Origin: Actinomycetes bacterium
Lineage (GTDB): Bacteria; Actinomycetota; Actinomycetes; Mycobacteriales; Mycobacteriaceae
Assembly: GCA_029780675.1 (NCBI GenBank)
Contig: JAKOYE010000255.1
Span: forward strand, 1-64,000
Length of the DNA: 64,000 bases
Reading direction: 5' to 3'
Under the pieces are notes generated by a model. It was not told the origin of the DNA. It did not search any database and saw only the letters and a list, made by a program, of their open reading frames with translations. A program made the position numbers and the translations under genes. Below, in pieces: positions 10,714 to 19,684 of the stretch. Positions within the stretch are counted from its first letter, which is position 1; each line of letters starts with the position of its first letter.

Positions 10714-13125
10714 TCAGAGCTTCTGCACCGGCGCATGGTTGTGCATCAGCTTCACCCGGCCCGCACTTCCGAAGTCGATCAGCGACATCGCCGACTCCCC
10801 CACCCCGGATACCTCCTCGACCCGGCCCAATCCGTACTTGTCGTGGCTGACCCGGTCGCCGACCGTCAGCACGATCAGCGGCCGCCTGCCGCCGCCACCG
10901 CGCACCGGCTGGGCTGTCTGCGTGGGCCGCGGTCCGTACCGTCCGACCACCGGGGCACTGGGCGCGGGTGAGGCGTCGGTGCGCCGCCAGTCGATCAGGT
11001 CCTGCGGGATCTCCTGAAGGAACCGCGATTCCGGGTTCAGCATCGGCTGCCCCCACGACGAACGCACCTTGGCGCGGCTGAGGTAGAGCCGTTGCCGCGC
11101 GCGGGTGATGCCGACGTAGGCGAGTCGGCGTTCCTCACTCAGTTCGGCCGGGTCGCCCAGCGCCCGCATATGCGGGAACATGCCGTCCTCCCAGCCGGTG
11201 ACGAACACCACCGGGAACTCCAGACCCTTCGCGGTGTGCAGGGTCATCAGGGTGACCACGCCGGCCCCGTGCTCGGGCACCTCATCGGAGTCCGCGACCA
11301 GCGACACCCGTTCGAGGAACTCGGCCAGCACGCCGGTGACCGGGACGCCCTCGTCATCGCCCTCCAGGCCCACGCCGTCCGGGCCCTCGGACTCCTGGCC
11401 GGCAGGGTCCGACTGGCCGGCCACGGCCGCGTTGTTGGCCCGGTCGATGCTGAATTCGTGTGCGACGCTGACTAATTCGTTGAGATTGTCGAGCCGGGCC
11501 AGGTCCTGCGGGTCGTGGGAGGCTTCCAACTCGGAGCGGTAGCCGGTGCGGTCGAGGACGGCCTCCACCAGGTCGCCCAGTTCCCCGTCGTTGCTTGAGC
11601 CGAGACGTTCGCGTAGCCCGTCGAGCAGTCCGACGAACCCGGCGATGGCCTTCTCCGCCCGGGTGTTGAGCAGCGGAACCCTGCCCTCGGCGGCCGCGAC
11701 GAGTGCCTCGGCGAAGGTGCACCCGGTGTTCTCGGCGTACACGGCGACACAGGCCTCGGCCCGGTCGCCGATCCCGCGCCGCGGGGTGTTGAGGATGCGC
11801 CGGAGGCTGACCGTGTCCCCCGGGTTGTCCAGCACCCGCAGGTAGGCGACGATGTCGCGGATCTCCTTGCGTTCGTAGAAGCGGACCCCGCCGACCACCT
11901 TGTAGGGGATGCCGGCCCGGATGAACACCTCTTCGAGCGCGCGGGAGGAATTGTTGGTGCGGTAGAACACCGCGATGTCGCCGTACCCGAATCGGGGGGT
12001 GATTCCGGCCCCGCCCTCGACGAGGGTGTCGATCTCGCCGGCGACGAAGCGGGCCTCATCGTGTTCGTTGTCGGCGACGTAGCCGACGATGAGCTCGCCC
12101 TCCCCGGCATCGGTCCACAACCGCTTCTCCCGTCGCCCGGTGTTGCGGGAGATCACCGAGTTGGCCGCGGACAGGATGGTCTGGGTCGAGCGGTAGTTCT
12201 GTTCGAGCAGGATGGTGGCGGCGTTGGGGAAGTCGCGCTCGAAGTCCTCGATATTGCGGATCGTCGCGCCGCGGAAGGCGTAGATGGACTGGTCGGCGTC
12301 GCCCACCACGCACAGTTCGGACTGCGGCACGGTATCGGTGTCCGGCGCTCCGACCCCGACGAGTTCACGGACCAGGACGTACTGCGCGTGGTTGGTGTCC
12401 TGGTATTCGTCGACCAGGATGTGCCGGAACCGCCGGCGGTAGTACTGGGCGATCTGGGGGTGGCTCTGCAGGACCGCCACCGTCTCGCCGATCAGATCGT
12501 CGAAGTCGAGGGCGTTGGCCGCGCGCAACCGGCGCTGGTACTCGCCGTAGACCGAGGCGACGGTCTGGGTCAGCTCGTCGGCGCCGGGTTCCAGCGCCGC
12601 GACGGCCTGCTCCGGGCTGATCAGTTCGTTCTTGAGGTTGGAGATCCCGGTGGCCAGCAACCGCGGCGAATACCGCTTGACGTCGATCCCCATGTCCCGG
12701 CCGATCATCAGCAGCAGGCGCCGGGAGTCATCGGCGTCGTAGATGGAGAAGTTGGAGTTCAGCCCCGGCAGCAGCGATGCCTGGTTGCGCAGAATCCGCA
12801 CGCAGGTGGAGTGGAAGGTCGAGACCCACATCCGGCCCGCCCGCGGGCCGATCAGCTGCGCCACCCGTTCGCGCATCTCGGCGGCGGCCTTGTTGGTGAA
12901 GGTGATCGCCAGGATCTGGCCCGTCCCTACGTCGCGGGCAGCCAGCAGGTGGGCGATCCGCCGCGTCAGCACCGCCGTCTTGCCCGACCCGGCGCCGGCG
13001 ACGATCAGCAGCGGCGAGCCCTGGTGCAGCACCGCGGCACGCTGCTGCGGGTTGAGCCCGTCCAGCAGTTCGGACGTCTCGGCCGGGGCCTCGGACTCGG
13101 GGGCGAAATCGCTCTGAACACTCAT
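10714..13125 (-). CDS. uvrD1: UvrD/PcrA-type DNA helicase UvrD1
   Basis: 803-residue superfamily 1A helicase. Motif I is IVAGAGSGKTAVLTRRIA; others seen are DEYQDTNHAQY (II), VVGDADQSIYAFRGA (III), LEQNYRSTQTIL (IV), VTLMTLHTAKGLEFPVVFV (V) and YVGITRARQRLYLSRA (VI). The C-terminus holds the Tudor-like UvrD domain (GDRVSHDKYGLGRVEEVSG) that binds RNA polymerase in relatives. Mycobacterial UvrD1 acts in nucleotide excision repair and is stimulated by Ku, whose gene is also in this window. ATG 13125 (MSVQSDF) chosen over the upstream in-frame 13191. Confidence 0.96.
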   Translation of the reverse strand: MSVQSDFAPESEAPAETSELLDGLNPQQRAAVLHQGSPLLIVAGAGSGKTAVLTRRIAHLLAARDVGTGQILAITFTNKAAAEMRERVAQLIGPRAGRMWVSTFHSTCVRILRNQASLLPGLNSNFSIYDADDSRRLLLMIGRDMGIDVKRYSPRLLATGISNLKNELISPEQAVAALEPGADELTQTVASVYGEYQRRLRAANALDFDDLIGETVAVLQSHPQIAQYYRRRFRHILVDEYQDTNHAQYVLVRELVGVGAPDTDTVPQSELCVVGDADQSIYAFRGATIRNIEDFERDFPNAATILLEQNYRSTQTILSAANSVISRNTGRREKRLWTDAGEGELIVGYVADNEHDEARFVAGEIDTLVEGGAGITPRFGYGDIAVFYRTNNSSRALEEVFIRAGIPYKVVGGVRFYERKEIRDIVAYLRVLDNPGDTVSLRRILNTPRRGIGDRAEACVAVYAENTGCTFAEALVAAAEGRVPLLNTRAEKAIAGFVGLLDGLRERLGSSNDGELGDLVEAVLDRTGYRSELEASHDPQDLARLDNLNELVSVAHEFSIDRANNAAVAGQSDPAGQESEGPDGVGLEGDDEGVPVTGVLAEFLERVSLVADSDEVPEHGAGVVTLMTLHTAKGLEFPVVFVTGWEDGMFPHMRALGDPAELSEERRLAYVGITRARQRLYLSRAKVRSSWGQPMLNPESRFLQEIPQDLIDWRRTDASPAPSAPVVGRYGPRPTQTAQPVRGGGGRRPLIVLTVGDRVSHDKYGLGRVEEVSGVGESAMSLIDFGSAGRVKLMHNHAPVQKL

Positions 13126-13181
13126 AACGATCCCCAACCTACCGGCGCAGGCCGACAGCCCTTTGCGTCGGCACGCCACCG

Positions 13182-13206
13182 GATGGCACACTCGTTCTGT
13201 GCCATC
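13182..13206. promoter_or_regulatory. 9-7-9 palindrome at the putative leader transcription start
   Basis: GATGGCACA and TGTGCCATC are perfect complements around a 7-nt centre. It covers a possible -10 (CACACT, 13187-13192) and the GTG at 13199, so it could be an operator; if transcribed it would form a hairpin. TTGCGT at 13163-13168 is a possible -35, 18 bp upstream. Confidence 0.5.
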
Positions 13207-13255
13207 GCAGCTCCGATTTTTCTACGGGTACCGGTCCGCGGTACCCGTGGCGTAG
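13199..13255 (+). CDS. Putative aromatic-rich leader peptide of the chorismate mutase operon
   Basis: An 18-codon frame starts with GTG and ends with TAG: (V/M)PSQLRFFYGYRSAVPVA. Codons 7-11 read Phe-Phe-Tyr-Gly-Tyr, giving four aromatic residues in five just upstream of a gene for Phe/Tyr synthesis. A perfect hairpin (13224-13232 with 13240-13248) overlaps the Tyr-Gly-Tyr codons. No Shine-Dalgarno precedes the GTG, but a -10-like CACACT sits at the distance expected for a leaderless message. Role inferred: ribosome stalling at Phe/Tyr codons would control the downstream terminator. Confidence 0.65.
   Translation: MPSQLRFFYGYRSAVPVA
13224..13248 (+). promoter_or_regulatory. Leader hairpin (pause/protector stem)
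   Basis: ACGGGTACC pairs perfectly with GGTACCCGT around the loop GGTCCGC. The left arm contains the Tyr-Gly-Tyr codons of the leader peptide, so a ribosome stalled there would melt this stem. The region 13231-13240 can instead pair with 13282-13290 (CCGG and CGCG blocks with a small internal loop), a possible antiterminator. Confidence 0.6.
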
Positions 13256-13269
13256 CTGCTCAGTTCGAC

Positions 13270-13305
13270 AGCCCCGCGGTCCGCGTCCGGATCCGGGGCT
13301 TTCTT
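13270..13305 (+). terminator. Intrinsic-terminator-like hairpin in the chorismate mutase leader
   Basis: AGCCCCG (13270-13276) pairs with CGGGGCT (13294-13300), with an inner TCCG/CGGA stem, followed by TTCTT. It lies 15 nt after the leader-peptide stop and 68 nt before the chorismate mutase ATG, and faces the plus direction, which fits an attenuator rather than an end-of-operon terminator. Confidence 0.65.
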
Positions 13306-13372
13306 GTGTGAGGCCCTCCCCGGAACGGACAGCCGCATGACGCCACCCACCCCACACGAGGAGAACGACGAT

Positions 13373-13633
13373 ATGACCACCGATCAGCTGACCGACATCG
13401 ATGAACTTCGCTCGGAGATCGACCGCCTCGACGCGGAGATCCTGGCCGCCGTGCAGCGGCGGACCGAGGTCTCCCAGGCCATCGGCAAGGTCCGGATGGC
13501 CTCCGGCGGCACCCGGTTGGTGCACAGCCGCGAGATGAAGGTCATCGAGCGCTACAGCGCGCTGGGCCAGGACGGCAAGGATCTGGCGATGCTGCTGCTG
13601 CGGATGGGCCGCGGCCGCCTCGGTCAGCCCTGA
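13373..13633 (+). CDS. Chorismate mutase, AroQ-delta type
   Basis: 86-residue all-helical chorismate mutase converting chorismate to prephenate for Phe and Tyr synthesis. It closely follows Rv0948c in layout: ELRSEIDRLDAEILAAVQRR, then GGTRLVHSREMKVIERY and the Arg-rich end LRMGRGRLGQP. In M. tuberculosis this small enzyme is only fully active in complex with DAHP synthase AroG. ATG 13373 is used (GAGGAG 9 nt upstream; matches the 90-residue functional form); ATG 13337 would add 12 residues. Its 3' end overlaps the convergent phosphodiesterase gene by 10 bp. Confidence 0.93.
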   Translation: MTTDQLTDIDELRSEIDRLDAEILAAVQRRTEVSQAIGKVRMASGGTRLVHSREMKVIERYSALGQDGKDLAMLLLRMGRGRLGQP

Positions 13634-14664
13634 CGCCGCTTCGACAGAGCGGCCGCGATGATCATCGTCGCGCCGGCGGCCAGCAGGCCACCCGGAACCC
13701 ACCTCGGCACGCCGCGCGGCGCGGCATCCAGCGCCCGCTTCGGATAGTCCGAAATGACGCCGTCGACCCCGAGCGCCCGCACTGCGTCGAGGTCCACCGG
13801 CTCGTTGACGGTCCACGGGACCACCCGGAGACCACGCTCGTGGGCGTCCCCGACGGATTCGGCGGTCAGCGTCTCGAAATCCGGAGACCAGATGTCGGCA
13901 CCGGCGGCGGCGACCAGAGCCGGCACCGAGCCGCCGTGGTCGCCGAGCCGTAGCCCCGCGGTCCAGCGCCCATCCTCGAGCAGCGCCGTATCGGACTCGG
14001 TCAGAGCGACGGTGGGGATGTCCGGGGCGATGCGCTGAACCTCTTTCAGGGTTCGCCAGTCGAAGCTCTGGATCGTGCTTCGCCCATCGACACCCGCGGC
14101 GCGCAAATCGTCCACCAGCGCGCGGCCGAACGCGGCCGGATCAGGCGAAAGATCGGGATGGTCCGGCTCGATCTTGGTCTCGATGTTGAACCGCACCGCT
14201 GACCTGTCCCGGAACCCGTCGAGAACCTCGTGCAACGTCGGAATGCGGGTTCCGTCGATCGGCCGCTGTTCGGGGAACCGCTGCGCGTAGGCACTCCCCG
14301 GCCGCAACCGGCCGACGTCGAGTCGCTTGACCTGATCGAGGGTCAGAGAGTTCACCGGGATACCGTCGCGGACCCAGTTACCCGACTCGTCACGCACCAG
14401 GTCGGGGTTGAGGATGCTGTCGTGGGTCACCACGAGAACGCCGTCCCTGGTCACCTTGGTGTCCATCTCCAGGGTGGTCACACCGAGGTCGTCGGCGAAG
14501 GTGAATGCCGGCATGGTGTTCTCCGGCAGCGCCCCGCGCGCTCCGCGATGCCCCTGGACGTCGTAACGGGGTCCCGGGCGGACCATCAGAATGATCGCCC
14601 CGGCCAGCAGGGCGATGCCGAGCAACGCTGTGAGCGGGCGGGCCAGCCGCCGTGATGCTGCCAC
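13624..14664 (-). CDS. Glycerophosphodiester phosphodiesterase, membrane anchored
   Basis: 346 residues, GTG start. A hydrophobic N-terminal segment (residues about 11-28) anchors a GDPD TIM barrel whose catalytic pieces are visible: GHRGARGALPENT (His), TLEMDTKVTRDGVLVVTHD (Glu, Asp, His). A second hydrophobic stretch near the end (WVPGGLLAAGATMIIAAAL) is followed by KRR, suggesting two membrane anchors with the enzyme outside. It should release sn-glycerol-3-phosphate from deacylated phospholipids. Confidence 0.88.
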   Translation of the reverse strand: MAASRRLARPLTALLGIALLAGAIILMVRPGPRYDVQGHRGARGALPENTMPAFTFADDLGVTTLEMDTKVTRDGVLVVTHDSILNPDLVRDESGNWVRDGIPVNSLTLDQVKRLDVGRLRPGSAYAQRFPEQRPIDGTRIPTLHEVLDGFRDRSAVRFNIETKIEPDHPDLSPDPAAFGRALVDDLRAAGVDGRSTIQSFDWRTLKEVQRIAPDIPTVALTESDTALLEDGRWTAGLRLGDHGGSVPALVAAAGADIWSPDFETLTAESVGDAHERGLRVVPWTVNEPVDLDAVRALGVDGVISDYPKRALDAAPRGVPRWVPGGLLAAGATMIIAAALSKRRQG

Positions 14665-14680
14665 CGGTCGAGGGCGTGTT

Positions 14681-16138
14681 CTAGGGCGTCAGCGCGACGT
14701 ACTTCACATCGAGGTATTCGTCGATGCCCTCGAAGCCGCCCTCACGGCCGAACCCGGACTCCTTGACACCGCCGAACGGGGCGGCCGGGTCCGAGATCAC
14801 GCCGCGGTTGATGCCCACCATGCCGGCCTGGATGGACTCGGCGACCCGCAGCGCCCGGTCCAGCGACTGGGTGTAGATGTACGCCGCCAGGCCGTACTCG
14901 GTGTCATTGGCCGCCGCGATGCCCTCTTCCTCGGTGTCGAAGCCGACGATCGGTGCGACGGGCCCGAACACCTCCTCTTTGAGGATGCGGGCGTCGGCGG
15001 GCACATCGGTGAGCACGGTGGCCGGGTAGAAGTTGCCCGGTCCGCCCGGTGCCTGCCCGCCGAGTGCGACGGTCGCGCCCTTCTCGACGGCGTCGTCGAC
15101 CAGTTCCTGCACGGCGATCACCTGCTTGGCGTTGACCAGCGGGCCGAGCTTGGACGACGGGTCCAGGCCATCGCCGATGGTGAGCTCGCCCATCTTCTTG
15201 ACGAACTTGTCGGTGAAGTCCTCGAGCAACGGGTTCGCCACATACAGCCGGTTGGCCGCGGTGCAGGCTTCGCCGCCGTTCCGCATCTTGGCCAGCATCG
15301 CCCCCTCCACCGCGGCATCGACGTCGGCGTCGTCGAACACCACGAACGGCGCGTTGCCCCCGAGTTCCATCGAGGTGCGCAGCAGCGCGTCGGCGGACTG
15401 CTTCACCAGCGCCTTGCCCACCCCCGTCGAACCGGTGAAGGTCAGCTTGCGCAGCCGGCCGTCCTCGATCAGCGCGGTGGTGACCGCTCGGGGCTGATTG
15501 CTGGGCAACACCGACAGCACACCGGAGGGCAGTCCGGCGTCGGTGATCAGCTTGGCCAGCAGCAGCATCGTCAGCGGTGTCTCCTGCGCGGGCTTGACGA
15601 TCATGGTGCACCCGGCGGCCAGCGCCGGACCAATCTTGCGGGTGCCCATCGCCAGCGGGAAGTTCCACGGCGTGATCGCATAACAAGGGCCGACCGGCTG
15701 CTTGGTCACGACGATGCGGCCGGTGCCGGCCGGGCTCGGGGTGAATCGGCCGTGGATGCGGACCGCCTCCTCAGCGAACCACCGGAAGAACTCCGCGCCG
15801 TACTTCACCTCGCCGAGGCTCTCGGCGAAGACCTTCCCCATTTCCAGGGTCATCAGCGTGGCGATGTCCTCGGCGCGCTCGATGATGGTCTCGAACACCG
15901 ACCGCAGGATCTCGCCACGCTCGCGCGCCGGGGTCGCGGCCCACGTCTCCTGCACCGCGCAGGCGGCGTCGAGGGCGGCGATGGCGTCGTCGGCCGTCGC
16001 GTTGGCCACCGAGATCAGCACCTCGTCGGTCGCCGGGTTGAGCACGTCGAAGGTCGACGACCCCGGGCGCTCCTCACCACCGATCCACAACCCCGTCGGT
16101 ACCGACGCCAAGACCCGGGCAACATCTGGATTAGCCAT
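14681..16138 (-). CDS. NAD(P)-dependent succinate-semialdehyde dehydrogenase family protein
   Basis: 485-residue aldehyde dehydrogenase. The Rossmann and catalytic elements are complete: [31 protein letters not shown], the general base in [13 protein letters not shown], and the nucleophile in [11 protein letters not shown]. The closest described group is GabD-type SSADH, feeding succinate to the TCA cycle, but substrate preference cannot be fixed from sequence. It lies 16 bp downstream-side of the phosphodiesterase start, in the same direction, so the two may be co-transcribed. Confidence 0.88.
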   Translation of the reverse strand: MANPDVARVLASVPTGLWIGGEERPGSSTFDVLNPATDEVLISVANATADDAIAALDAACAVQETWAATPARERGEILRSVFETIIERAEDIATLMTLEMGKVFAESLGEVKYGAEFFRWFAEEAVRIHGRFTPSPAGTGRIVVTKQPVGPCYAITPWNFPLAMGTRKIGPALAAGCTMIVKPAQETPLTMLLLAKLITDAGLPSGVLSVLPSNQPRAVTTALIEDGRLRKLTFTGSTGVGKALVKQSADALLRTSMELGGNAPFVVFDDADVDAAVEGAMLAKMRNGGEACTAANRLYVANPLLEDFTDKFVKKMGELTIGDGLDPSSKLGPLVNAKQVIAVQELVDDAVEKGATVALGGQAPGGPGNFYPATVLTDVPADARILKEEVFGPVAPIVGFDTEEEGIAAANDTEYGLAAYIYTQSLDRALRVAESIQAGMVGINRGVISDPAAPFGGVKESGFGREGGFEGIDEYLDVKYVALTP

Positions 16139-16188
16139 GCGTCAATGATCTACCCCATCGGGGCGGGTCTGCGCATAGGGTCTGTGGA

Positions 16189-17847
16189 ATGAGTTCCGCC
16201 ACCGGGGATATCACCGCCAGCGCCGCCTGGGCCGCGCTTCGCACGCATCACGACCAGATCGCCGCCACGACGCTGCGCGAGTTCTTCGCCGCCGATCCCG
16301 ACCGGGGCCGTGACCTGACGATGACGGTCGGCGATCTCTACATCGACTACAGCAAGCACCGGGTGACCCGCGAGACCCTGGCGCTGCTGGTGGATCTGGC
16401 CCGCGCCGCCGGTCTAGAACAGCGCCGCGATGCGATGCTGGCCGGCGAGCGGATCAACACCTCGGAGAACCGCGCGGTGCTGCATACCGCTTTGCGCCTG
16501 CCCCGCGATGCGCACCTGACCGTCGACGGCCAGGATGTCGTCGCCGATGTCCACGCCGTGCTCGACGCCATGGGCGATTTCACCGACCGGTTGCGCTCGG
16601 GGGAATGGACCGGAGCGACCGGCAAGCGGATCGAGACGGTCGTCAACATCGGGATCGGCGGCTCGGACCTCGGTCCGGCGATGGCCTATCAGGCGTTGCG
16701 GCACTACGCCGACGCCGGGATCTCGGCACGGTTCGTCTCCAATGTCGACCCCGCCGACCTCGTCGCCACCCTGGACGGGCTTGATCCCGAGACGACGCTG
16801 TTCATCATCGCCTCCAAGACGTTCACCACGCTGGAGACGCTGACAAACGCCACCGCCGCACGACGTTGGCTGACGTCCGCACTCGGCGACGACGCGGTGG
16901 CCAAGCACTTCGTCGCGGTATCGACCAACACACAGCTGGTCGAGCAGTTCGGCATCGACAGCGCCAACATGTTCGGCTTCTGGGACTGGGTGGGCGGCCG
17001 CTATTCGGTGGATTCCGCGATCGGGCTGTCGCTGATGGCGGTGATCGGCAGGGAGGCGTTCGCCGACTTCCTGTCCGGCTTCCACATCGTCGACCAGCAC
17101 TTCGCCACCGCCCCATTGGAATCCAACGCGCCGGCACTGCTGGGCTTGATCGGGCTGTGGTACTCGGACTTCTTCGGCGCGGAAACCCGTGCTGTGCTGC
17201 CGTATTCGAACGATCTGGCCCGCTTCGCCGCTTACCTGCAGCAGCTGACCATGGAGTCCAACGGGAAGTCGGTGCGCGCCGACGGCACCCCGGTCAGCAC
17301 CGGCACCGGCGAGATCTTCTGGGGCGAGCCCGGCACCAACGGCCAGCACGCCTTCTATCAGCTGCTGCACCAGGGAACCCGGCTGGTACCGGCGGACTTC
17401 ATCGGGTTCAGCCAGCCGACCGACGATCTGCCCGGCGCAGATGGCAGCGGCAGCATGCATGACCTGTTGATGAGCAACTTCTTCGCCCAGACCCAGGTAT
17501 TGGCGTTCGGCAAGACGGCCGCGGAGATCGCCGCGGAAGGGACTGCCGCGGAGGTGGTTCCGCACAAGGTGATGCCGGGCAACAAGCCGACGACGTCGAT
17601 CCTGGCCACCCGGCTGACCCCGTCGGTGCTGGGCCAGTTGATCGCCCTCTACGAACACCAGGTGTTCACCGAAGGGGTGATCTGGGGCGTCGACTCCTTC
17701 GACCAGTGGGGGGTGGAGCTGGGCAAGACTCAGGCCATGGCCCTGCTTCCGGTGCTCACCGGGGATGCCTCACCGCCGGAGCAGTCGGACTCCTCCACTG
17801 ACGCCCTGGTCCGCCGTTACCGCGAGGAGCGCGGCCGGGTTCGCTGA
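16189..17847 (+). CDS. pgi: Glucose-6-phosphate isomerase
   Basis: 552 residues, full length. Signature stretches are present: [26 protein letters not shown], the [16 protein letters not shown] region, and the C-terminal [18 protein letters not shown]. It interconverts glucose-6-P and fructose-6-P in the cytosol. Its last codons lie inside the first copy of a 39-bp direct repeat. Confidence 0.97.
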   Translation: MSSATGDITASAAWAALRTHHDQIAATTLREFFAADPDRGRDLTMTVGDLYIDYSKHRVTRETLALLVDLARAAGLEQRRDAMLAGERINTSENRAVLHTALRLPRDAHLTVDGQDVVADVHAVLDAMGDFTDRLRSGEWTGATGKRIETVVNIGIGGSDLGPAMAYQALRHYADAGISARFVSNVDPADLVATLDGLDPETTLFIIASKTFTTLETLTNATAARRWLTSALGDDAVAKHFVAVSTNTQLVEQFGIDSANMFGFWDWVGGRYSVDSAIGLSLMAVIGREAFADFLSGFHIVDQHFATAPLESNAPALLGLIGLWYSDFFGAETRAVLPYSNDLARFAAYLQQLTMESNGKSVRADGTPVSTGTGEIFWGEPGTNGQHAFYQLLHQGTRLVPADFIGFSQPTDDLPGADGSGSMHDLLMSNFFAQTQVLAFGKTAAEIAAEGTAAEVVPHKVMPGNKPTTSILATRLTPSVLGQLIALYEHQVFTEGVIWGVDSFDQWGVELGKTQAMALLPVLTGDASPPEQSDSSTDALVRRYREERGRVR

Positions 17848-17922
17848 GCCGCCAGGCGAAGCGAAGCCCGGCCAGACAACACAGCCGGGTTCGCTGAGCC
17901 GCCAGGCGAAGCGAGACCCGGC
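17834..17922. repeat. 39-bp direct repeat pair, hairpin-forming, after pgi
   Basis: Two copies at 17834-17872 and 17884-17922, 50 bp apart, differ at two bases. Each can fold (GCCGGG-TTCGC against GCGA-CCCGGC), so they may act as a bidirectional terminator between convergent pgi and the SDR gene. The first copy includes the pgi stop codon. Confidence 0.85.
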
Positions 17923-17930
17923 GAGCAGCG

Positions 17931-17984
17931 AGCAGACGCAAAGTCGTACGAAACACGGTCATTTCGTGCAAGTTTGTGTCTGCT
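17931..17984. repeat. 54-bp imperfect palindromic intergenic element
   Basis: Outer arms AGCAGACGCAAA (17931-17942) and TTTGTGTCTGCT (17973-17984) pair except for one G-T; inner arms GTACGAAA and TTTCGTGC also pair around an 8-nt loop. I remember similar CAGACGCAAA/TTTGTGTCTG palindromes scattered in mycobacterial genomes. Confidence 0.8.
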
Positions 17985-17996
17985 CGGGTGGGGGCC

Positions 17997-18791
17997 TCAG
18001 GCGAAGGGTTTGGTGAAGCGCGGCGGCAGCAGTTTCAGCAACGCCACCAGGGGAATCCACGGCCAGCCCGGCACGATCGCCCGTCCCCGCTCCTTCTCGA
18101 TGGCGTCGACCATCGTGGCGACCCCGGTCTGGTTGTCCACCATCAGCGCGGTGCTCTGGGACTTCGCGGTCATCTCCGACTCGATGTATCCGGGTTCCAA
18201 CACGGTGACGGCGATCGGACCGGTGGCGTACTCGGCACGCAGGGATTCGCCGAGCGAGGAGACCCCGGCCTTGCTGGCGGCGTAGGCGGCTTTGACCCCG
18301 GCGACACCCCGGTTGCCCAGGACGCTGGAGATCAGCACCAGGTGTCCGTGGCCCTGACGTTTGAAGATCTCCAGGGCCGTCTCGATCTGGACCAGTGCGG
18401 CAACCAGATTGGTCTCGATGGTGGCCTTGTTGGCCCAGAGTTTGCCGGTGCCCAGCGGTGCGCCCTTGCCGATGCCGGCGTTGACGATCACCCGGTCCAA
18501 CCCGCCGAGTTGCTCAGCCAGTTCGCCGAACACCACCGGCACCCGCTCGTGGTCGTTGACGTCGAGTTCGGCCACGGCGACGGTGATGTTCGGGTAGCGC
18601 TGCACAAGTTCAGCTTTGAGCTCGTCCAGCCGGTCGGTGCGCCGGGCGCAGAGCGCAAGGTCGCGGCCCTTGGCGGCGAAGGCCCGGGCCATCCCGGCCC
18701 CGAGACCCGAACTCGCGCCCGTGATGAGGATTCTTTGTCTGACTCTTTGGGGTCTGATTCGCTGGGGTCTGCTTCTCTGGGGTCTGATCAT
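17997..18791 (-). CDS. Short-chain dehydrogenase/reductase, Rv0945-like
   Basis: 264 residues. The cofactor motif is ILITGASSGLGAGMARAF and the catalytic Tyr/Lys are in AAYAASKAGVSSL, with Ser in LVLISSVLG; NAG is in RVIVNAGIGKGAP. Substrate unknown. The N-terminus before the Rossmann strand is an unusual run of R-P-Q-R repeats made by a 15-bp tandem repeat. ATG 18791 overlaps the Fpg stop (ATGA), and there is no other start between it and the fold. A hydrophobic C-terminal stretch (WIPLVALLKLLPP) may touch the membrane. Confidence 0.87.
   Translation of the reverse strand: MIRPQRSRPQRIRPQRVRQRILITGASSGLGAGMARAFAAKGRDLALCARRTDRLDELKAELVQRYPNITVAVAELDVNDHERVPVVFGELAEQLGGLDRVIVNAGIGKGAPLGTGKLWANKATIETNLVAALVQIETALEIFKRQGHGHLVLISSVLGNRGVAGVKAAYAASKAGVSSLGESLRAEYATGPIAVTVLEPGYIESEMTAKSQSTALMVDNQTGVATMVDAIEKERGRAIVPGWPWIPLVALLKLLPPRFTKPFA
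18741..18785. repeat. 15-bp tandem repeat at the SDR start
   Basis: Three units at 18741-18755, 18756-18770 and 18771-18785 share GGGGTCT and differ at a few bases. On the minus strand they encode R-P-Q-R-x directly after the initiating Met-Ile. Confidence 0.9.
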
Positions 18792-19672
18792 TTGAGCAAC
18801 CTCGACATCCTGCGATCGGCGAGCACCTTGCCGCCGGTCTGGCAGCCCGGACAGTACTGGAACGACTTGTCCACGAATGACACCTCCCGCACGGTGTCGC
18901 CGCACACCGGACAGGGCAGACCGGTGCGGGCATGCACCCGGAGTCCGGACCGCTTCTCCCCCTTGAGCGTCGCCGCCTGCTGACCGACCGAGCGCTCGAC
19001 GGCGTCGCCGAGCACCGACACCATCGCGTCGTGCAGCAGCGACACCTGGTCCCTGGTGAGTTTGGCTGCCGTCGCGAACGGGGACAGCCGGGCGACGTGC
19101 AGAATCTCGTCGCTGTAGGCGTTGCCGATCCCGGCGATCACCTTCTGATCGGTGATGACCGTCTTGATCCGCCCACTCTGATCCGCCAGCAGCGCCGCGA
19201 GTCGGTCGGCGCTCACCGCCAATGCGTCGGGTCCCAGCGCGGCGATACCGGGGACCTGGGCCGGGTCTCCGGTCAGCCACACCGCGAGCCGCTTCTGGGT
19301 ACCGGCCTCGGTGAGATCGAAACCCGGAGCCGCTCCGGCGGAGACATCCGGCGACCGCCCCGCATCGAGGTGCAGCCGAAGAGCGATCGGGCCCTTGCCC
19401 GGTTTGAGCGGCGCCGGGCTCAGGCGGTCCGACCAGCGCAGCCATCCCGCACGGGACAGATGCGTGATGAGGTGGAGGTCACCGGCCTGCAGCCCGAGGT
19501 ACTTCCCCCACCGGTGTGCCGCGGTGACGATACGACCGTGCAGCGCGGTCGTCGGCGGGTCGACGGTCTTGAGCACCGACAGCGATCCGATGTCGATGCG
19601 CTGCACCTGCCGCCCGACCGCGTGCCCGCGGAGGTATTCGGCGAGCGCCTCAACCTCAGGCAGTTCCGGCAT
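18788..19672 (-). CDS. Fpg/Nei-family DNA glycosylase, Rv0944-like
   Basis: 294 residues. The catalytic N-terminal Pro-Glu is present (MPELPEVEALAEYL), as are the H2TH region (DQKVIAGIGNAYSDEILHVARLSP split in two parts at about residues 165-190) and the C-terminal zinc finger, CPVCG and YCPGCQ. Family members excise oxidised bases and cut the abasic site. In M. tuberculosis Rv0944 is described as a divergent Fpg-like protein. It leads the two-gene unit with the SDR. Confidence 0.9.
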   Translation of the reverse strand: MPELPEVEALAEYLRGHAVGRQVQRIDIGSLSVLKTVDPPTTALHGRIVTAAHRWGKYLGLQAGDLHLITHLSRAGWLRWSDRLSPAPLKPGKGPIALRLHLDAGRSPDVSAGAAPGFDLTEAGTQKRLAVWLTGDPAQVPGIAALGPDALAVSADRLAALLADQSGRIKTVITDQKVIAGIGNAYSDEILHVARLSPFATAAKLTRDQVSLLHDAMVSVLGDAVERSVGQQAATLKGEKRSGLRVHARTGLPCPVCGDTVREVSFVDKSFQYCPGCQTGGKVLADRRMSRLLK

Positions 19673-19684
19673 GGCCCGGGCCGG

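Noticed and set aside
12061..13311. A 416-codon plus-strand frame reaching into the chorismate mutase leader
   Set aside because: Antisense of uvrD1 with no family similarity; it does not include the FFYGY frame.
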